A DNA stretch of 29,982 nt, taken from positions 1-29,982 of the forward strand of contig JAPYQD010000001.1 in the NCBI GenBank assembly GCA_029937335.1, in the 5' to 3' direction. Under the pieces are notes generated by a model. The model made no database searches. It worked only from the letters and a program-made list of their open reading frames with translations, and had not been told where the DNA came from. This stretch comes from Gammaproteobacteria bacterium. Its GTDB lineage: Bacteria; Pseudomonadota; Gammaproteobacteria; PS1; Pseudothioglobaceae. A program made the position numbers and the translations under genes. Below are positions 7,400 to 16,458 of the stretch, piece by piece; position 1 is the stretch's first letter; each line of letters begins with the position of its first letter.

Positions 7400-8218
7400 A
7401 TGTTTAATACCATTGGCATCATTACTAAACCGAACGATCCAGTCAGCGAAGGCAAGGCTGGAGAACTCAGTACGTTTCTTGAGCAGCAAGGTGTTGGCGT
7501 GGTGCTTGAATCAGAAGAAATTGCAGAGCAGGCAGATTTGATCATTGTGGTGGGTGGTGATGGTTCTTTGCTCAATACAGCACGTTCTTTTGTTGATAAT
7601 AACATTCCAATCTTGGGTATTAACTTAGGCCATCTTGGGTTTTTAGCTGATGTTTCAGTTAATAACATGTTAGATCTTGTGGCTGAAGTACTCAATGGCG
7701 ATTTCACCAAAGAAGAGCGCTGTTTGTTGTCGTGCCAGATTGAAGAAGATGGCGATGTACTAGGCCAACATTTAGCGCTAAATGACGTGGTTGTGCACCG
7801 TAAAGAAACATTAAAGATGATTGAATTTGATGTGTTTATTGATGACAAGTTTGTGAACAATCAACGTGCTGATGGCTTGATTGTGACCACACCAACGGGT
7901 TCAACCGCTTATGCGCTATCAAGTGGTGGCCCAATTATGCACCCAGGAGTTAATGCCATTGGCTTGGTATCAATTTGCCCGCATACCATGAGTCATAGAC
8001 CGCTCTTGGTGCCGGGCGGTAGTGAGGTGGTGATTCGCGTAAAAGAATCTGATGAAGGTGCAACCGTGAGCTTTGACGGGCAAACTTCAGTGTCTATTGT
8101 TTCTGGACAAGATATTCGTGTACGCCAACATGGCAGCTTTATTCATCTGTTGCATCCGCAGAACTATGACTATTTTGAGATTATTCGCTCAAAGCTACAT
8201 TGGGGCGCTAAGCTTTAA
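7400..8218 (+). CDS. nadK: NAD kinase
   Basis: 272 residues. It phosphorylates NAD to NADP in the cytoplasm and sets the NADPH pool. The family GGDG motif is in VVGGDGSLLNTAR (about residues 50-62). LNDVVVHRK and TTPTGSTAYALSSGGPI are the conserved NAD-binding and catalytic segments. The length suits the single-domain bacterial enzyme. It is divergent from grpE and 15 bp upstream of recN. A grpE/nadK/recN grouping is common in Proteobacteria. No strong ribosome site is visible before the ATG. Confidence 0.96.
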   Translation: MFNTIGIITKPNDPVSEGKAGELSTFLEQQGVGVVLESEEIAEQADLIIVVGGDGSLLNTARSFVDNNIPILGINLGHLGFLADVSVNNMLDLVAEVLNGDFTKEERCLLSCQIEEDGDVLGQHLALNDVVVHRKETLKMIEFDVFIDDKFVNNQRADGLIVTTPTGSTAYALSSGGPIMHPGVNAIGLVSICPHTMSHRPLLVPGGSEVVIRVKESDEGATVSFDGQTSVSIVSGQDIRVRQHGSFIHLLHPQNYDYFEIIRSKLHWGAKL

Positions 8219-8233
8219 TACGCAATATCGGTT

Positions 8234-9895
8234 ATGTTATCCCAGCTATCGGTTAAAAATTTGGCGGTTGTTGAAACCTTAGATCTGGCTTTTTCCCCAG
8301 GTATGAGTACAGTGACGGGCGAGACCGGTGCGGGTAAATCTATTCTTTTACAAGCGCTTAATTTAGCACTAGGCGGGCGTGGCGATTCTTCCTTGGTGCG
8401 CCACGGTAAAGACAAGGCCGAGGTAAGTGCTGCGTTTGATGTGTTTAACCAACAAAAGATACAAGCTTATCTTCAAGAGCAATCACTAGAGGATGAAGGT
8501 GAATGTATTTTGCGTCGTATTATTAGTAGTGACGGCCGTTCAAAGGCTTTTGTTAATGGTGCCAGCGTACCACTATCGGTTTTAAAAGGCGTGGGTGAGT
8601 TGCTGGTTGATATGCATGGGCAAAACGAACACCAATTATTATTGCGCCCCGATCAACAGCGAAGTTTGCTCGATGCTTATGCGCAAAGTACCGAAGCTTG
8701 TGCTTTGCTTAATGCAATCGTTGCTAAATATAAGGCCATTAGTAATCAAATTGATGAACTCAGTACTAATCAGGAGTTGAAACAGCAACAACAAGCTTTA
8801 TTACAACACCAGTTGCAAGAGCTAGAGAATGCCGAACTGACGCAAGATGAGCTTGACCATATTGAAGGCGACTTTAAAACCAGCGCAAATGCAGCCAGTT
8901 TGATTGAAAAAATTTCCACCATACTTAATCAGTTGGAGCAAGAGATGGGCGCCAACACTCAGCTACTCAGTCTGAGTTATGAATTGAGTCAAGCGGCAGA
9001 AACAGATGAAAAGCTTTTACCTGTTTCAGCATTGTTATCCAGTGCACAGGTGCAAACACAAGAAAGCATTTATGAATTGACCAACTACTTATCTGGTTTG
9101 TCGGTTGATGAGCAAATAACTGCTGAACTAGAGGCTCGATTGAGCGAATTGCACGATTTGGCGCGTAAGCACAATTGTCAAATTACAGAATTAATGGTTG
9201 CCAAGGATAAGGTTGTTGCGGAAGTAGAATCCATTGGCGGTGTCGGTGCATCAATTGATGCTTTACAACAACAACAAAATCAATTGTCCCAGCAGTATCA
9301 AAAACAAGCTAAACGTTTAAGTAAAATAAGAGTTGAAAAGGCCAAGCACTTATCAAACGCAGTCACCGAAGCTATGCAAGTGTTGGGTATGCCGGGTAGT
9401 GAGGTCAAAGTTGACCTAGCTAAAAAGACAGAGGGTGTGCACTACAATGGTGATGAGGGTGTCGACTTCTTAGTGAAAACCAATATGGGTAGTGACTTTA
9501 AAGCTTTGAAAAAAGTGGCGTCAGGCGGTGAATTATCGCGCATATCATTGGCAATATCGGTGGTCAGCAGTGACAGTGAATATACCCCAACGTTGATTTT
9601 TGATGAAGTCGATGTCGGTATTAGTGGTGCAGTTGCTGAGGTGGTTGGGCAAAAACTAAAGCAGTTGAGCGAACATTATCAGATTATTTGCATTACTCAT
9701 TTGGCGCAAGTGGCTAGCTTTGGTCATCAACATTTGCGGGTGAGTAAAGCACAACAAGATGCGGGCGCGCAAACGACAGTCGAACAACTTTCTAATCATG
9801 AGCGGGTTGATGAGGTAGCACGTATCTTAGGCGGCACCACCATTACTGATAAGGCACGCAAAGCCGCTGAGGAAATGATTAAACAAAGTGCATAA
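8234..9895 (+). CDS. recN: DNA repair protein RecN (SMC-like ATPase)
   Basis: 553 residues, the usual length. RecN is an SMC-like ATPase that acts at double-strand breaks with RecA. The Walker A motif GETGAGKS is at residues 29-36. A long glutamine-rich coiled coil (about 150-370) follows, then the ABC signature in ASGGELSRISLAI and Walker B in TLIFDEVDVGISG, with CITHLAQVASF after it. It is closely downstream of nadK and ends at a stem-loop terminator. I looked for a LexA-type box in the short gap before it and saw none, so any SOS control would act from further upstream. Confidence 0.96.
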   Translation: MLSQLSVKNLAVVETLDLAFSPGMSTVTGETGAGKSILLQALNLALGGRGDSSLVRHGKDKAEVSAAFDVFNQQKIQAYLQEQSLEDEGECILRRIISSDGRSKAFVNGASVPLSVLKGVGELLVDMHGQNEHQLLLRPDQQRSLLDAYAQSTEACALLNAIVAKYKAISNQIDELSTNQELKQQQQALLQHQLQELENAELTQDELDHIEGDFKTSANAASLIEKISTILNQLEQEMGANTQLLSLSYELSQAAETDEKLLPVSALLSSAQVQTQESIYELTNYLSGLSVDEQITAELEARLSELHDLARKHNCQITELMVAKDKVVAEVESIGGVGASIDALQQQQNQLSQQYQKQAKRLSKIRVEKAKHLSNAVTEAMQVLGMPGSEVKVDLAKKTEGVHYNGDEGVDFLVKTNMGSDFKALKKVASGGELSRISLAISVVSSDSEYTPTLIFDEVDVGISGAVAEVVGQKLKQLSEHYQIICITHLAQVASFGHQHLRVSKAQQDAGAQTTVEQLSNHERVDEVARILGGTTITDKARKAAEEMIKQSA

Positions 9896-9928
9896 AAAAG
9901 CCGCCAATAATAAGTGTAAGCGGCTTTT
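9896..9928. terminator. Bidirectional terminator between recN and sqr
   Basis: A perfect 9-bp inverted repeat (AAAAGCCGC at 9896-9904 with GCGGCTTTT at 9920-9928) has a 15-nt loop. It is immediately after the recN stop and 9 bp from the convergent sqr stop. A-rich and T-rich flanks on both sides make it able to serve both strands. Confidence 0.85.
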
Positions 9929-9937
9929 AGTTTTTAA

Positions 9938-11224
9938 CTACTTTTTCTTTAAACGCTCAATGCCGAGCATCTTAAAGATGTATTTCTGATAAGCCGGCTC
10001 TGAATTTCCGATTTTCATATTACGAATAAAGAATTTCTCAAAGGCAATTTTTGCCAAGTGCATCATCTTGCCTTTTTTCGCCCAAGTGACATTTCTGGGT
10101 GGAATTTGTGGCATGGCAACAAATGCTGCACCCGTGTCACCCATATCGGCGATACAAACAGCATTCCAAGTTGGGATATTGGATGGTGATTTACCAGCAA
10201 TCATGTCCTCAATATTGTGTACCACCGCCGTCACCATGGATTCAATCATATAGCCGGTTTTTGGTGTGCCACACATCACTGGTGTTGGTTCAACCGGTGG
10301 AATGGCGATATTCACACCAACCGAGAAAATGTTTTCTTTGACAGGCGACTGTTGGTAATCGTTGATCATTACAAAACCACGTGGGTTAACATAGCCCGCA
10401 TCAACATCAGCTAACTTAGCCACGGTGTCTACGCCTTTAAAGGCAGGCAAGAACATAGTGTATTTGGTTTCAACCTCATGTGTTTTAATGGTTTCCCCTT
10501 CGTCGTTAACTTCTTCTACTATGACTTTATCAGCAGCAATTGAAGCAACCTTGGCGTTGGTAATCCATTTAATGTGTCGCTGTCTAAATTCTGATTCTAA
10601 AAGACCTTTGGAATCGCCAACACCACCCAAACCTAAGTGACCGATATAAGGCTCAGCAGTAACAAACGTCATCGGGCATTTGTCACGAATGCCACGTTTT
10701 TTAAGGTCGGTATCCATAATACAGGCGAATTCATAAGCGGGGCCGAAGCAAGAAGCACCTTGAACTGCGCCAACAACAATTGGTCCGCCGCCATTATTAC
10801 AAAAATCTTCCCACTCACTTGAGGCAACTTTAGCATGAGCCGTGGTACAAATAGAAACACTATGTCCATCAGGACCAAGGCCTTTCACCTCGTCAAAGGC
10901 GAGTTTAGGTCCAGTGGCCAATACTAGATAATCGTAATCTACCACTTGATCACCCACCACGACCTGATTGTCATTTGGTTTAATTTCAGTAGCCTCACCA
11001 ACGATTAGATTAATGTCTTTGCGTTTAAGATGTGGCGCCAACTCAAAACTAATATCATCTTCAGAACGCCAACCCACTGCAACCCACGGATTAGATGGAA
11101 TAAAGTTAAAGTTTGGGTTGTTAGAAATGACGGTAACTTTATGGTCATTTCCCAATGTTTTTTTAGCGTCATAAGCAAAAGGTAATCCACCCGTACTTGC
11201 ACCAATTACGACAACATGTGCCAT
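9938..11224 (-). CDS. sqr: Sulfide:quinone oxidoreductase
   Basis: 428 residues. This FAD flavoprotein on the periplasmic face of the inner membrane oxidises sulfide to sulfur or polysulfide and reduces quinone. The N-terminal FAD fold begins MAHVVVIGASTGG. FIPSNPWVAVGW and LATGPKLAF match the Acidithiobacillus ferrooxidans enzyme closely as I recall it. Three cysteines sit at the known catalytic positions: C126 (SICTTAHA), C159 (GASCFGPAYEF) and C318 (VMCGTPKTGYMIESM). The C-terminal part FEKFFIRNMK...KMLGIERLKKK is amphipathic and fits membrane attachment. There is no signal peptide, as is usual for SQR. It is a single-gene unit with a near-consensus promoter and a GAGGAG ribosome site, divergent from the ATP synthase operon. 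Flavocytochrome c is less likely given the motifs and the absence of a cytochrome partner. Confidence 0.94.
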   Translation of the reverse strand: MAHVVVIGASTGGLPFAYDAKKTLGNDHKVTVISNNPNFNFIPSNPWVAVGWRSEDDISFELAPHLKRKDINLIVGEATEIKPNDNQVVVGDQVVDYDYLVLATGPKLAFDEVKGLGPDGHSVSICTTAHAKVASSEWEDFCNNGGGPIVVGAVQGASCFGPAYEFACIMDTDLKKRGIRDKCPMTFVTAEPYIGHLGLGGVGDSKGLLESEFRQRHIKWITNAKVASIAADKVIVEEVNDEGETIKTHEVETKYTMFLPAFKGVDTVAKLADVDAGYVNPRGFVMINDYQQSPVKENIFSVGVNIAIPPVEPTPVMCGTPKTGYMIESMVTAVVHNIEDMIAGKSPSNIPTWNAVCIADMGDTGAAFVAMPQIPPRNVTWAKKGKMMHLAKIAFEKFFIRNMKIGNSEPAYQKYIFKMLGIERLKKK

Positions 11225-11259
11225 ATTTTCTCCTCAGTTGATTTGTTTCAAAAAAAACC

Positions 11260-11288
11260 ATTATTAATAAAGTTGTGCAAGTTGTCAA
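11260..11288 (-). promoter_or_regulatory. Near-consensus sigma-70 promoter of sqr
   Basis: The minus strand has a perfect -35 TTGACA (11283-11288), a 17-bp spacer and -10 AATAAT (11260-11265, 5 of 6). The leader to the ATG is about 30 nt and contains GAGGAG 5-6 nt before the start. This is the best promoter in the window and suggests high constitutive expression. Confidence 0.75.
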
Positions 11289-11352
11289 ATATATAAGAAT
11301 ATCGTTACTTATTAATACTGCTAATAAAAGTAGTTTTTTCACTAAAAACGTC

Positions 11353-11381
11353 TTTAATTTACATCAATCAGACTGTATAAT
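11353..11381 (+). promoter_or_regulatory. Candidate atp operon promoter
   Basis: A perfect -10 TATAAT (11376-11381) has a weak -35 TTTAAT (11353-11358) 17 bp upstream. It lies about 40 bp before the preferred atpI start. Together with the sqr promoter, it accounts for most of the 196-bp divergent gap. Confidence 0.5.
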
Positions 11382-11420
11382 TCACAATTTTGTGGGTTTG
11401 TGATATCGGAGGTTTTGGCA

Positions 11421-11771
11421 GTGAAAAGTAAGCTGCCAAAAATTCAACTAATCATCATATTGGTGACCATCGCTTATTTCTCCACATTGGGTGCAGGGCT
11501 TTCTGCAGCTTATGGAGGGTTGATTAGCTTGATGAACACAGGGTTGGTTAATCGGCATACAAATAAACAAAGAGAAGATTTAACCATTAGCGCCCAGGCA
11601 GGTATCGGGATGATGGCCATTAGTGTGATAATGCGTATGGCGATGGTAGTGGGTTTAACTTTAGCAGGGCATTTCCTTTTAAAGTTAAGCACAGATGCTC
11701 TAATTGTTAGTTTGGTTTTAGGATTGATTGGTTTTTTAATAGATAAGATGTTGTCCAATGGCGGGCAATAA
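11421..11771 (+). CDS. atpI: ATP synthase protein I
   Basis: About 116 residues with four hydrophobic segments, typical of AtpI, an accessory membrane protein linked to assembly of the c-ring. I chose GTG 11421 because CGGAGG lies 8 nt upstream. An in-frame GTG at 11400 would place that ribosome site inside the coding region. It is the first gene of the operon and 23 bp before atpB. The sequence is weakly conserved, so the call rests on size, membrane profile and position. Confidence 0.85.
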   Translation: MKSKLPKIQLIIILVTIAYFSTLGAGLSAAYGGLISLMNTGLVNRHTNKQREDLTISAQAGIGMMAISVIMRMAMVVGLTLAGHFLLKLSTDALIVSLVLGLIGFLIDKMLSNGGQ

Positions 11772-11794
11772 ATATAAGCACAGAAGTTTAGACT

Positions 11795-12655
11795 ATGGCA
11801 ACAGGAAATGAATTAATCGCTTCTGGCGATTATATTAAACATCACCTACAAAACTTGACTTATGGTCAAAATCCAAACACGGGTGTTTGGGAATTTGCAC
11901 ATACTGCGCAAGAAGCTAAAGAGATGGGCTTTATGGCATTCCATTTAGACACACTTGGCGTTTCATTTATTTTAGGTGCGCTTTTCTTAACCTTCTTTTA
12001 TCGCATTGGTAAAAAGATGACTGCTGATACGCCTTCTGGCGCTCAAAACTTTATTGAGAGCATTATTGAATTCATCGATGAGAATGTTCGTGGCTCATTT
12101 AACGGCAAGAACCCAATGGTTGCACCATTGGCGTTGACAACTTTTATCTGGATTATACTGATGAACACCATGGACTTGGTGCCGGTTGATTGGCTACCGT
12201 ACCTTGCACAACAGGTTGGCGTATTTTTTGGAGCAGACCCTCATCATGTATTCTTTAAAGTAGTGCCAACCACAGATCCAAACGCAACATTTGGCATGTC
12301 GATTGGTATTTTCTTCTTGATTCTTTATTACAGCATTAAGGAAAAAGGCGCCGGCGGTTTTGCAGGAGAGCTTTTGTTCCACCCATTTGGCAAAATGATG
12401 TTACCATTTAATTTATTTTTAGAAGGCGTGAACTTAATTGCTAAGCCGGTTTCGCTAGCTTTGCGTTTATTTGGTAATATGTATGCTGGTGAGATGATTT
12501 TCATCTTAATCGCTTTGTTACCGTTTTGGATTCAGTGGAGTTTGTCACTACCGTGGGCAATCTTCCACATTTTGATCGTATTACTACAGGCATTTATCTT
12601 CATGACCTTGGTAATTGTATATATGGACATGGCTCATCAGAAAGACGAGCATTAA
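11795..12655 (+). CDS. atpB: ATP synthase F0 subunit a
   Basis: 286 residues. This membrane stator subunit forms the two proton half-channels. The essential arginine is R224 in LALRLFGNMYAGE, next to EGVNLIAKPVS. Several hydrophobic helices are evident (about 52-70, 110-128, 168-181, 205-245, 252-278). The C-terminus HQKDEH is polar, as usual. The gene follows atpI and precedes atpE in the standard order. The ribosome site is weak. Confidence 0.97.
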   Translation: MATGNELIASGDYIKHHLQNLTYGQNPNTGVWEFAHTAQEAKEMGFMAFHLDTLGVSFILGALFLTFFYRIGKKMTADTPSGAQNFIESIIEFIDENVRGSFNGKNPMVAPLALTTFIWIILMNTMDLVPVDWLPYLAQQVGVFFGADPHHVFFKVVPTTDPNATFGMSIGIFFLILYYSIKEKGAGGFAGELLFHPFGKMMLPFNLFLEGVNLIAKPVSLALRLFGNMYAGEMIFILIALLPFWIQWSLSLPWAIFHILIVLLQAFIFMTLVIVYMDMAHQKDEH

Positions 12656-12679
12656 TTTTTTAAAAAAAAGGAGTAAGAA

Positions 12680-12919
12680 ATGACAGAAGTACAAGCAACA
12701 TTATTTTTAGCAGGTTCAATCTTAATGGGTTTAGGCGCACTGGGTGCGGCAGTTGGTATTGGTATCTTGGGTGCAAGATTTTTAGAAGGTGCAGCGCGTC
12801 AGCCTGAACTTATCCCAATGCTTAGAACACAAATGTTCATCGTAATGGGCCTAGTAGATGCGGTACCAATGATTGCGGTAGGTATCTCAATGTACATCAT
12901 ATTTGCGGTTGCCGGTTAA
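12680..12919 (+). CDS. atpE: ATP synthase F0 subunit c
   Basis: 79 residues forming the helical hairpin of the proton-driven rotor ring. The glycine-rich first helix (LGALGAAVGIGILGA) is followed by the RQP loop at residues 40-42. The proton-carrying acid is D60 in GLVDAVPMIAVGI. No sodium-binding pattern is visible, so the ring is probably H+-coupled. A very strong ribosome site (AAGGAG at 12668-12673, 6 nt before the ATG) fits the need for many copies of this subunit. Confidence 0.98.
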   Translation: MTEVQATLFLAGSILMGLGALGAAVGIGILGARFLEGAARQPELIPMLRTQMFIVMGLVDAVPMIAVGISMYIIFAVAG

Positions 12920-12952
12920 AGACTGTTTACTTAAAAGCACAAGGTTTAAGCT

Positions 12953-13423
12953 ATGAATATTAATTTGACGATGATTGGCCAGTTAATCATGTTCGCCATG
13001 TTTACATGGTTCTGCATGAAGTTTATTTGGCCACCAATTGTTGCTGCCATGGACGAGCGTAAAAAGCGCATTGAAAGTGGTTTGATTGCAGCAGAACGCG
13101 GCTTGTCAGAGCATAAAGAAGCACAACAAAAAGCGCAAGAGATGCTTAATCAGTCTAAAGATCAAGCAGCTGAAATCATTGCTAATGCAGGCAGACAAGC
13201 CTCAACAATGGTTGAAGACGCTAAAGATGTTGCCTCTCAAGAAGCAGGCCGTATTAAAACCCACGCACAAGCGGAGATTGAGCAAGAAGCCAATCGTGCA
13301 CGCAATGAGCTAAAAGACCAAGTGTCTGATTTAGTTATGCAGGGTGTAAATTCGGTTTTGGCCAAAGAGGTAGACGCTAAAGTACATAAAGACATGTTAG
13401 GCAAATTGTCGCAAACACTATAG
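12953..13423 (+). CDS. atpF: ATP synthase F0 subunit b
   Basis: 156 residues, matching E. coli b. One N-terminal membrane helix (about residues 8-28) runs into the conserved IWPPIVAAMDERKKRIESGL. A long charged, alanine-rich helix then forms the peripheral stalk. It lies between atpE and atpH, 9 bp before the latter. Confidence 0.97.
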   Translation: MNINLTMIGQLIMFAMFTWFCMKFIWPPIVAAMDERKKRIESGLIAAERGLSEHKEAQQKAQEMLNQSKDQAAEIIANAGRQASTMVEDAKDVASQEAGRIKTHAQAEIEQEANRARNELKDQVSDLVMQGVNSVLAKEVDAKVHKDMLGKLSQTL

Positions 13424-13432
13424 GATTTATCA

Positions 13433-13981
13433 GTGGAATTAACAACCATCGCCAAGCCCTACGCTAATGCAGTTTTTGAAATTGCTGAGCAAAATAAGTC
13501 ACATTCAGACTGGAGGGGCGTATTAGAGGCGGGTGCAGAATTAGCCAATGATGGAAATATGCAAGCATTTATTGCTTCGCCTGGCGCAACTAGTGAGAAT
13601 AAAACACAAGCAGTTGCAGAAGTATTTAAGGCGATTTTAGGTAGGGCATTAAGCAAAGAGGAGACATCTTTCGTTACTTTGTTGCTAGACAATGGCCGTA
13701 TTGGTGCTCTACCAAGTATGCTTGAGTTGTTTGACATAATGAGCAACCTTAGTAGTGATGCCAAAGCATTTCATGTGGTTAGTGCTTATAAGTTAAGCGC
13801 TACTGAAGAAAAACAGATTGTGAGTGATTTATCTGATAAATACAGTACAACAGTTAGTATCGACACCGAAATAGACGAAAGTTTGGTTGGTGGCGTAGTG
13901 ATTAAAGAAGGTGACAAAGTGATTGACTTGTCGATTAAGGCTCGAGTAGATGAGCTGAGTTCACGTTTGTCAATCAATTAA
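13433..13981 (+). CDS. atpH: ATP synthase F1 subunit delta
   Basis: 182 residues. It links the b stalk to the top of the alpha3beta3 head. The N-terminus MELTTIAKPYANAVFEIAE matches the family (IARPYAKAAFD in E. coli). The C-terminus contains ESLVGGVVIKEGDKVIDLSIKARVDEL, the conserved delta signature. The start is GTG with AGGA about 7 nt upstream. Confidence 0.97.
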   Translation: MELTTIAKPYANAVFEIAEQNKSHSDWRGVLEAGAELANDGNMQAFIASPGATSENKTQAVAEVFKAILGRALSKEETSFVTLLLDNGRIGALPSMLELFDIMSNLSSDAKAFHVVSAYKLSATEEKQIVSDLSDKYSTTVSIDTEIDESLVGGVVIKEGDKVIDLSIKARVDELSSRLSIN

Positions 13982-14005
13982 TTTATTTTATTAAGAGGAA
14001 GGGTT

Positions 14006-15547
14006 ATGCAATTAAACGCAAGCGAGATTAGTGATTTAATTAAAAAACAAATAGAAGGCTTTGATTTCGCAGCTGAAGCACGTACTGAAGGTACGGTAAT
14101 CAGTGTTAGTGATGGCATTGTTCGTATTCATGGATTAGCGGATGTTCAGTTTGGTGAAATGTTAGAATTCCCAGGCAATACGTTTGGTATGGCATTGAAC
14201 TTAGAGCAAGACTCAGTTGGTTCAGTTGTTTTAGGCGACTATTTACATATTTCACAAGGCGATACAGTTAAATGTACCAATCGTTTGATGGAAGTACCAG
14301 TGGGTGAGGCGATGTTAGGTCGCGTAGTTAACGCACTAGGTAAGCCAATTGATGGTAAAGGTGATATTGACACCCAAGACACTAGCCCATTAGAGGTTAT
14401 GGCACCGGGTGTGATTGATCGTCAAAGTGTTGACGAGCCAATTCAAACGGGTGTGAAAGCAATTGATGCGATGGTTCCTGTTGGCCGTGGTCAGCGTGAG
14501 TTAATCATTGGTGATCGTCAAACTGGTAAAACAGCCGTAGCGGTTGATGCAATTATCAACCAAAAAGACACGGGTGTTAAATGTGTGTATGTTGCCATTG
14601 GTCAAAAAGACTCTTCAGTGGCGGCAGTTGTACGTAAGCTGGAAGAGCACGGTGCAATGGAAAATACCATTGTGGTTACAGCCGGTGCTTCTGATTCAGC
14701 AGCTTTACAATACATTGCCCCTTATGCAGGTTGTTCAATGGCCGAGTATTTCCGTGATCGTGGTGAAGATGCACTAATCGTTTATGATGACTTGACTAAA
14801 CAAGCATGGGCTTACCGTGAAGTATCTTTATTATTAAAGCGTCCACCAGGACGTGAAGCCTATCCGGGTGATGTATTCTATTTACACTCACGTTTACTTG
14901 AGCGTGCATCACGTATTAATGCAGACTATGTAGAGAAGATAACCAATGGCGAAGTCAAAGGTAAAACTGGATCATTAACGGCATTACCGATTATTGAAAC
15001 ACAAGGTGGCGACGTTTCTGCTTTTGTACCAACTAACGTAATTTCAATTACAGATGGTCAAATTTTTCTAGAAACAGATTTGTTCAACGCGGGTATTCGT
15101 CCAGCAATTAATGCGGGTTTGTCTGTGTCACGAGTAGGTGGCGCAGCACAAACAAACATTATTAAGAAGCTCGGTGGTGGTATTCGTCTTGACTTGGCAC
15201 AATACCGTGAATTAGCGGCGTTTGCACAGTTTGCTTCAGATCTTGATAAAGAAACAAAAGCACAAATTGACCGTGGTCAGCGTGTGACTGAATTAATGAA
15301 GCAAAATCAATACGCACCATTATCAGTAGCACAAATGGCAACCTCATTATTTGCAGCCAACTCAGGCTCACTAGATGATATTGATGTAAATAAAGTGGTT
15401 GATTTTGAAGCGGCATTGATTGCTTATATGAACGCAAATCAGGCGTCACTACTTGAAAAAATTGACACAACCGGTGACTATAACGATGAAATTGTAGCTG
15501 AATTACAAGCTGCAATTGATGACTTTAAAGCAAACCATACTTGGTAA
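14006..15547 (+). CDS. atpA: ATP synthase F1 subunit alpha
   Basis: 513 residues, identical in length to E. coli AtpA. It forms the non-catalytic nucleotide-binding sites of F1. The Walker A motif GDRQTGKTA is at residues 169-177, and the conserved LLLKRPPGREAYPGDVFYLHSRLLERA segment follows. It is preceded by an AGAGGAAGG ribosome site. Confidence 0.98.
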   Translation: MQLNASEISDLIKKQIEGFDFAAEARTEGTVISVSDGIVRIHGLADVQFGEMLEFPGNTFGMALNLEQDSVGSVVLGDYLHISQGDTVKCTNRLMEVPVGEAMLGRVVNALGKPIDGKGDIDTQDTSPLEVMAPGVIDRQSVDEPIQTGVKAIDAMVPVGRGQRELIIGDRQTGKTAVAVDAIINQKDTGVKCVYVAIGQKDSSVAAVVRKLEEHGAMENTIVVTAGASDSAALQYIAPYAGCSMAEYFRDRGEDALIVYDDLTKQAWAYREVSLLLKRPPGREAYPGDVFYLHSRLLERASRINADYVEKITNGEVKGKTGSLTALPIIETQGGDVSAFVPTNVISITDGQIFLETDLFNAGIRPAINAGLSVSRVGGAAQTNIIKKLGGGIRLDLAQYRELAAFAQFASDLDKETKAQIDRGQRVTELMKQNQYAPLSVAQMATSLFAANSGSLDDIDVNKVVDFEAALIAYMNANQASLLEKIDTTGDYNDEIVAELQAAIDDFKANHTW

Positions 15548-15556
15548 ATAGATAAT

Positions 15557-16420
15557 ATGGCAGTTGGAAAGGAAATTAGAACGCAGATCGCGAGTATTAA
15601 AAATACTCAGAAGATTACTTCGGCCATGGAAATGGTGGCAGCGTCTAAAATGAAAAAAGCCCAAAATAGAATGTTGGCATCACGCCCTTATTCTGAAAAA
15701 ATCTCCAAAGTTATTGGACATTTGGCATATGCTCATTCTGAATTTGAACACCCGTATATGAAAGAGGCGGGCGATGTTAAACGTGTTGGAATTATTATCG
15801 TTTCTAGTGATAGAGGTTTGTGTGGTGGTTTGAACACTAACTTGTTCAGAAGCTTGTTAAAGCAAGTAACTGATTATCAAGCCAAAGGTATTGAAGTTGA
15901 TATTTGTACTATTGGTAAAAAAGCCATCTCATTCTTTAAAAATTCAGGCTTAAACATTAAGTCAGTTTTGATGGATCTAGGCGATGCACCACACTTTGAT
16001 GATTTGTTAGGTACCGTTAAAGTAATGCTAGATGCTTACGATGCAGGTGAAATTCAGCAGTTATCTGTGGCCTATAACAGGTTTCAAAACACCATGACCC
16101 AAGTGCCAACAGTGATGCAATTAGTACCAATGGTTGCAGGTGAAGTCGAGGATATGGATCATCATTGGGATTACATTTATGAGCCAGATGCTGAAGAAGC
16201 GTTGAATGCATTATTAGTAAGGTATATTGAGGCTTTAGTATATCAAGGCCTAGTAGAGAATATTGCTTGTGAGCAGTCATCACGTATGATCTCAATGAAG
16301 AGTGCAACAGACAATGCTGGCGACATGGTCCAAGATTTAGAATTAGTTTACAACAAGGCAAGACAGGCAGCAATTACTCAGGAAATTTCTGAGATTGTTA
16401 GTGGCGCTTCTGCAGTATAA
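15557..16420 (+). CDS. atpG: ATP synthase F1 subunit gamma
   Basis: 287 residues, the central rotating shaft. The N-terminal helix has MAVGKEIRTQIASIKNTQKI and then ITSAMEMVAASKMKKAQ. The C-terminal helix has SRMISMKSATDNAGDM and YNKARQAAITQEISEIVSGA. Both are the family's diagnostic coiled-coil ends. It begins 9 bp after atpA. Confidence 0.98.
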   Translation: MAVGKEIRTQIASIKNTQKITSAMEMVAASKMKKAQNRMLASRPYSEKISKVIGHLAYAHSEFEHPYMKEAGDVKRVGIIIVSSDRGLCGGLNTNLFRSLLKQVTDYQAKGIEVDICTIGKKAISFFKNSGLNIKSVLMDLGDAPHFDDLLGTVKVMLDAYDAGEIQQLSVAYNRFQNTMTQVPTVMQLVPMVAGEVEDMDHHWDYIYEPDAEEALNALLVRYIEALVYQGLVENIACEQSSRMISMKSATDNAGDMVQDLELVYNKARQAAITQEISEIVSGASAV

Positions 16421-16458
16421 ATTTAAAAAATAGAGTTTAAAAAAGAGGAAAAAGCAAA

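Noticed and set aside
7366..7860. Long open frame on the minus strand opposite nadK (164 codons)
   Set aside because: Serine- and threonine-rich translation with no family signature, lying antisense to a clear NAD kinase and reaching into the grpE/nadK gap. It is a shadow frame.
11400..11420. Upstream GTG start for atpI at 11400
   Set aside because: It would bury the strong CGGAGG ribosome site inside the coding region. GTG 11421 is correctly spaced from it.
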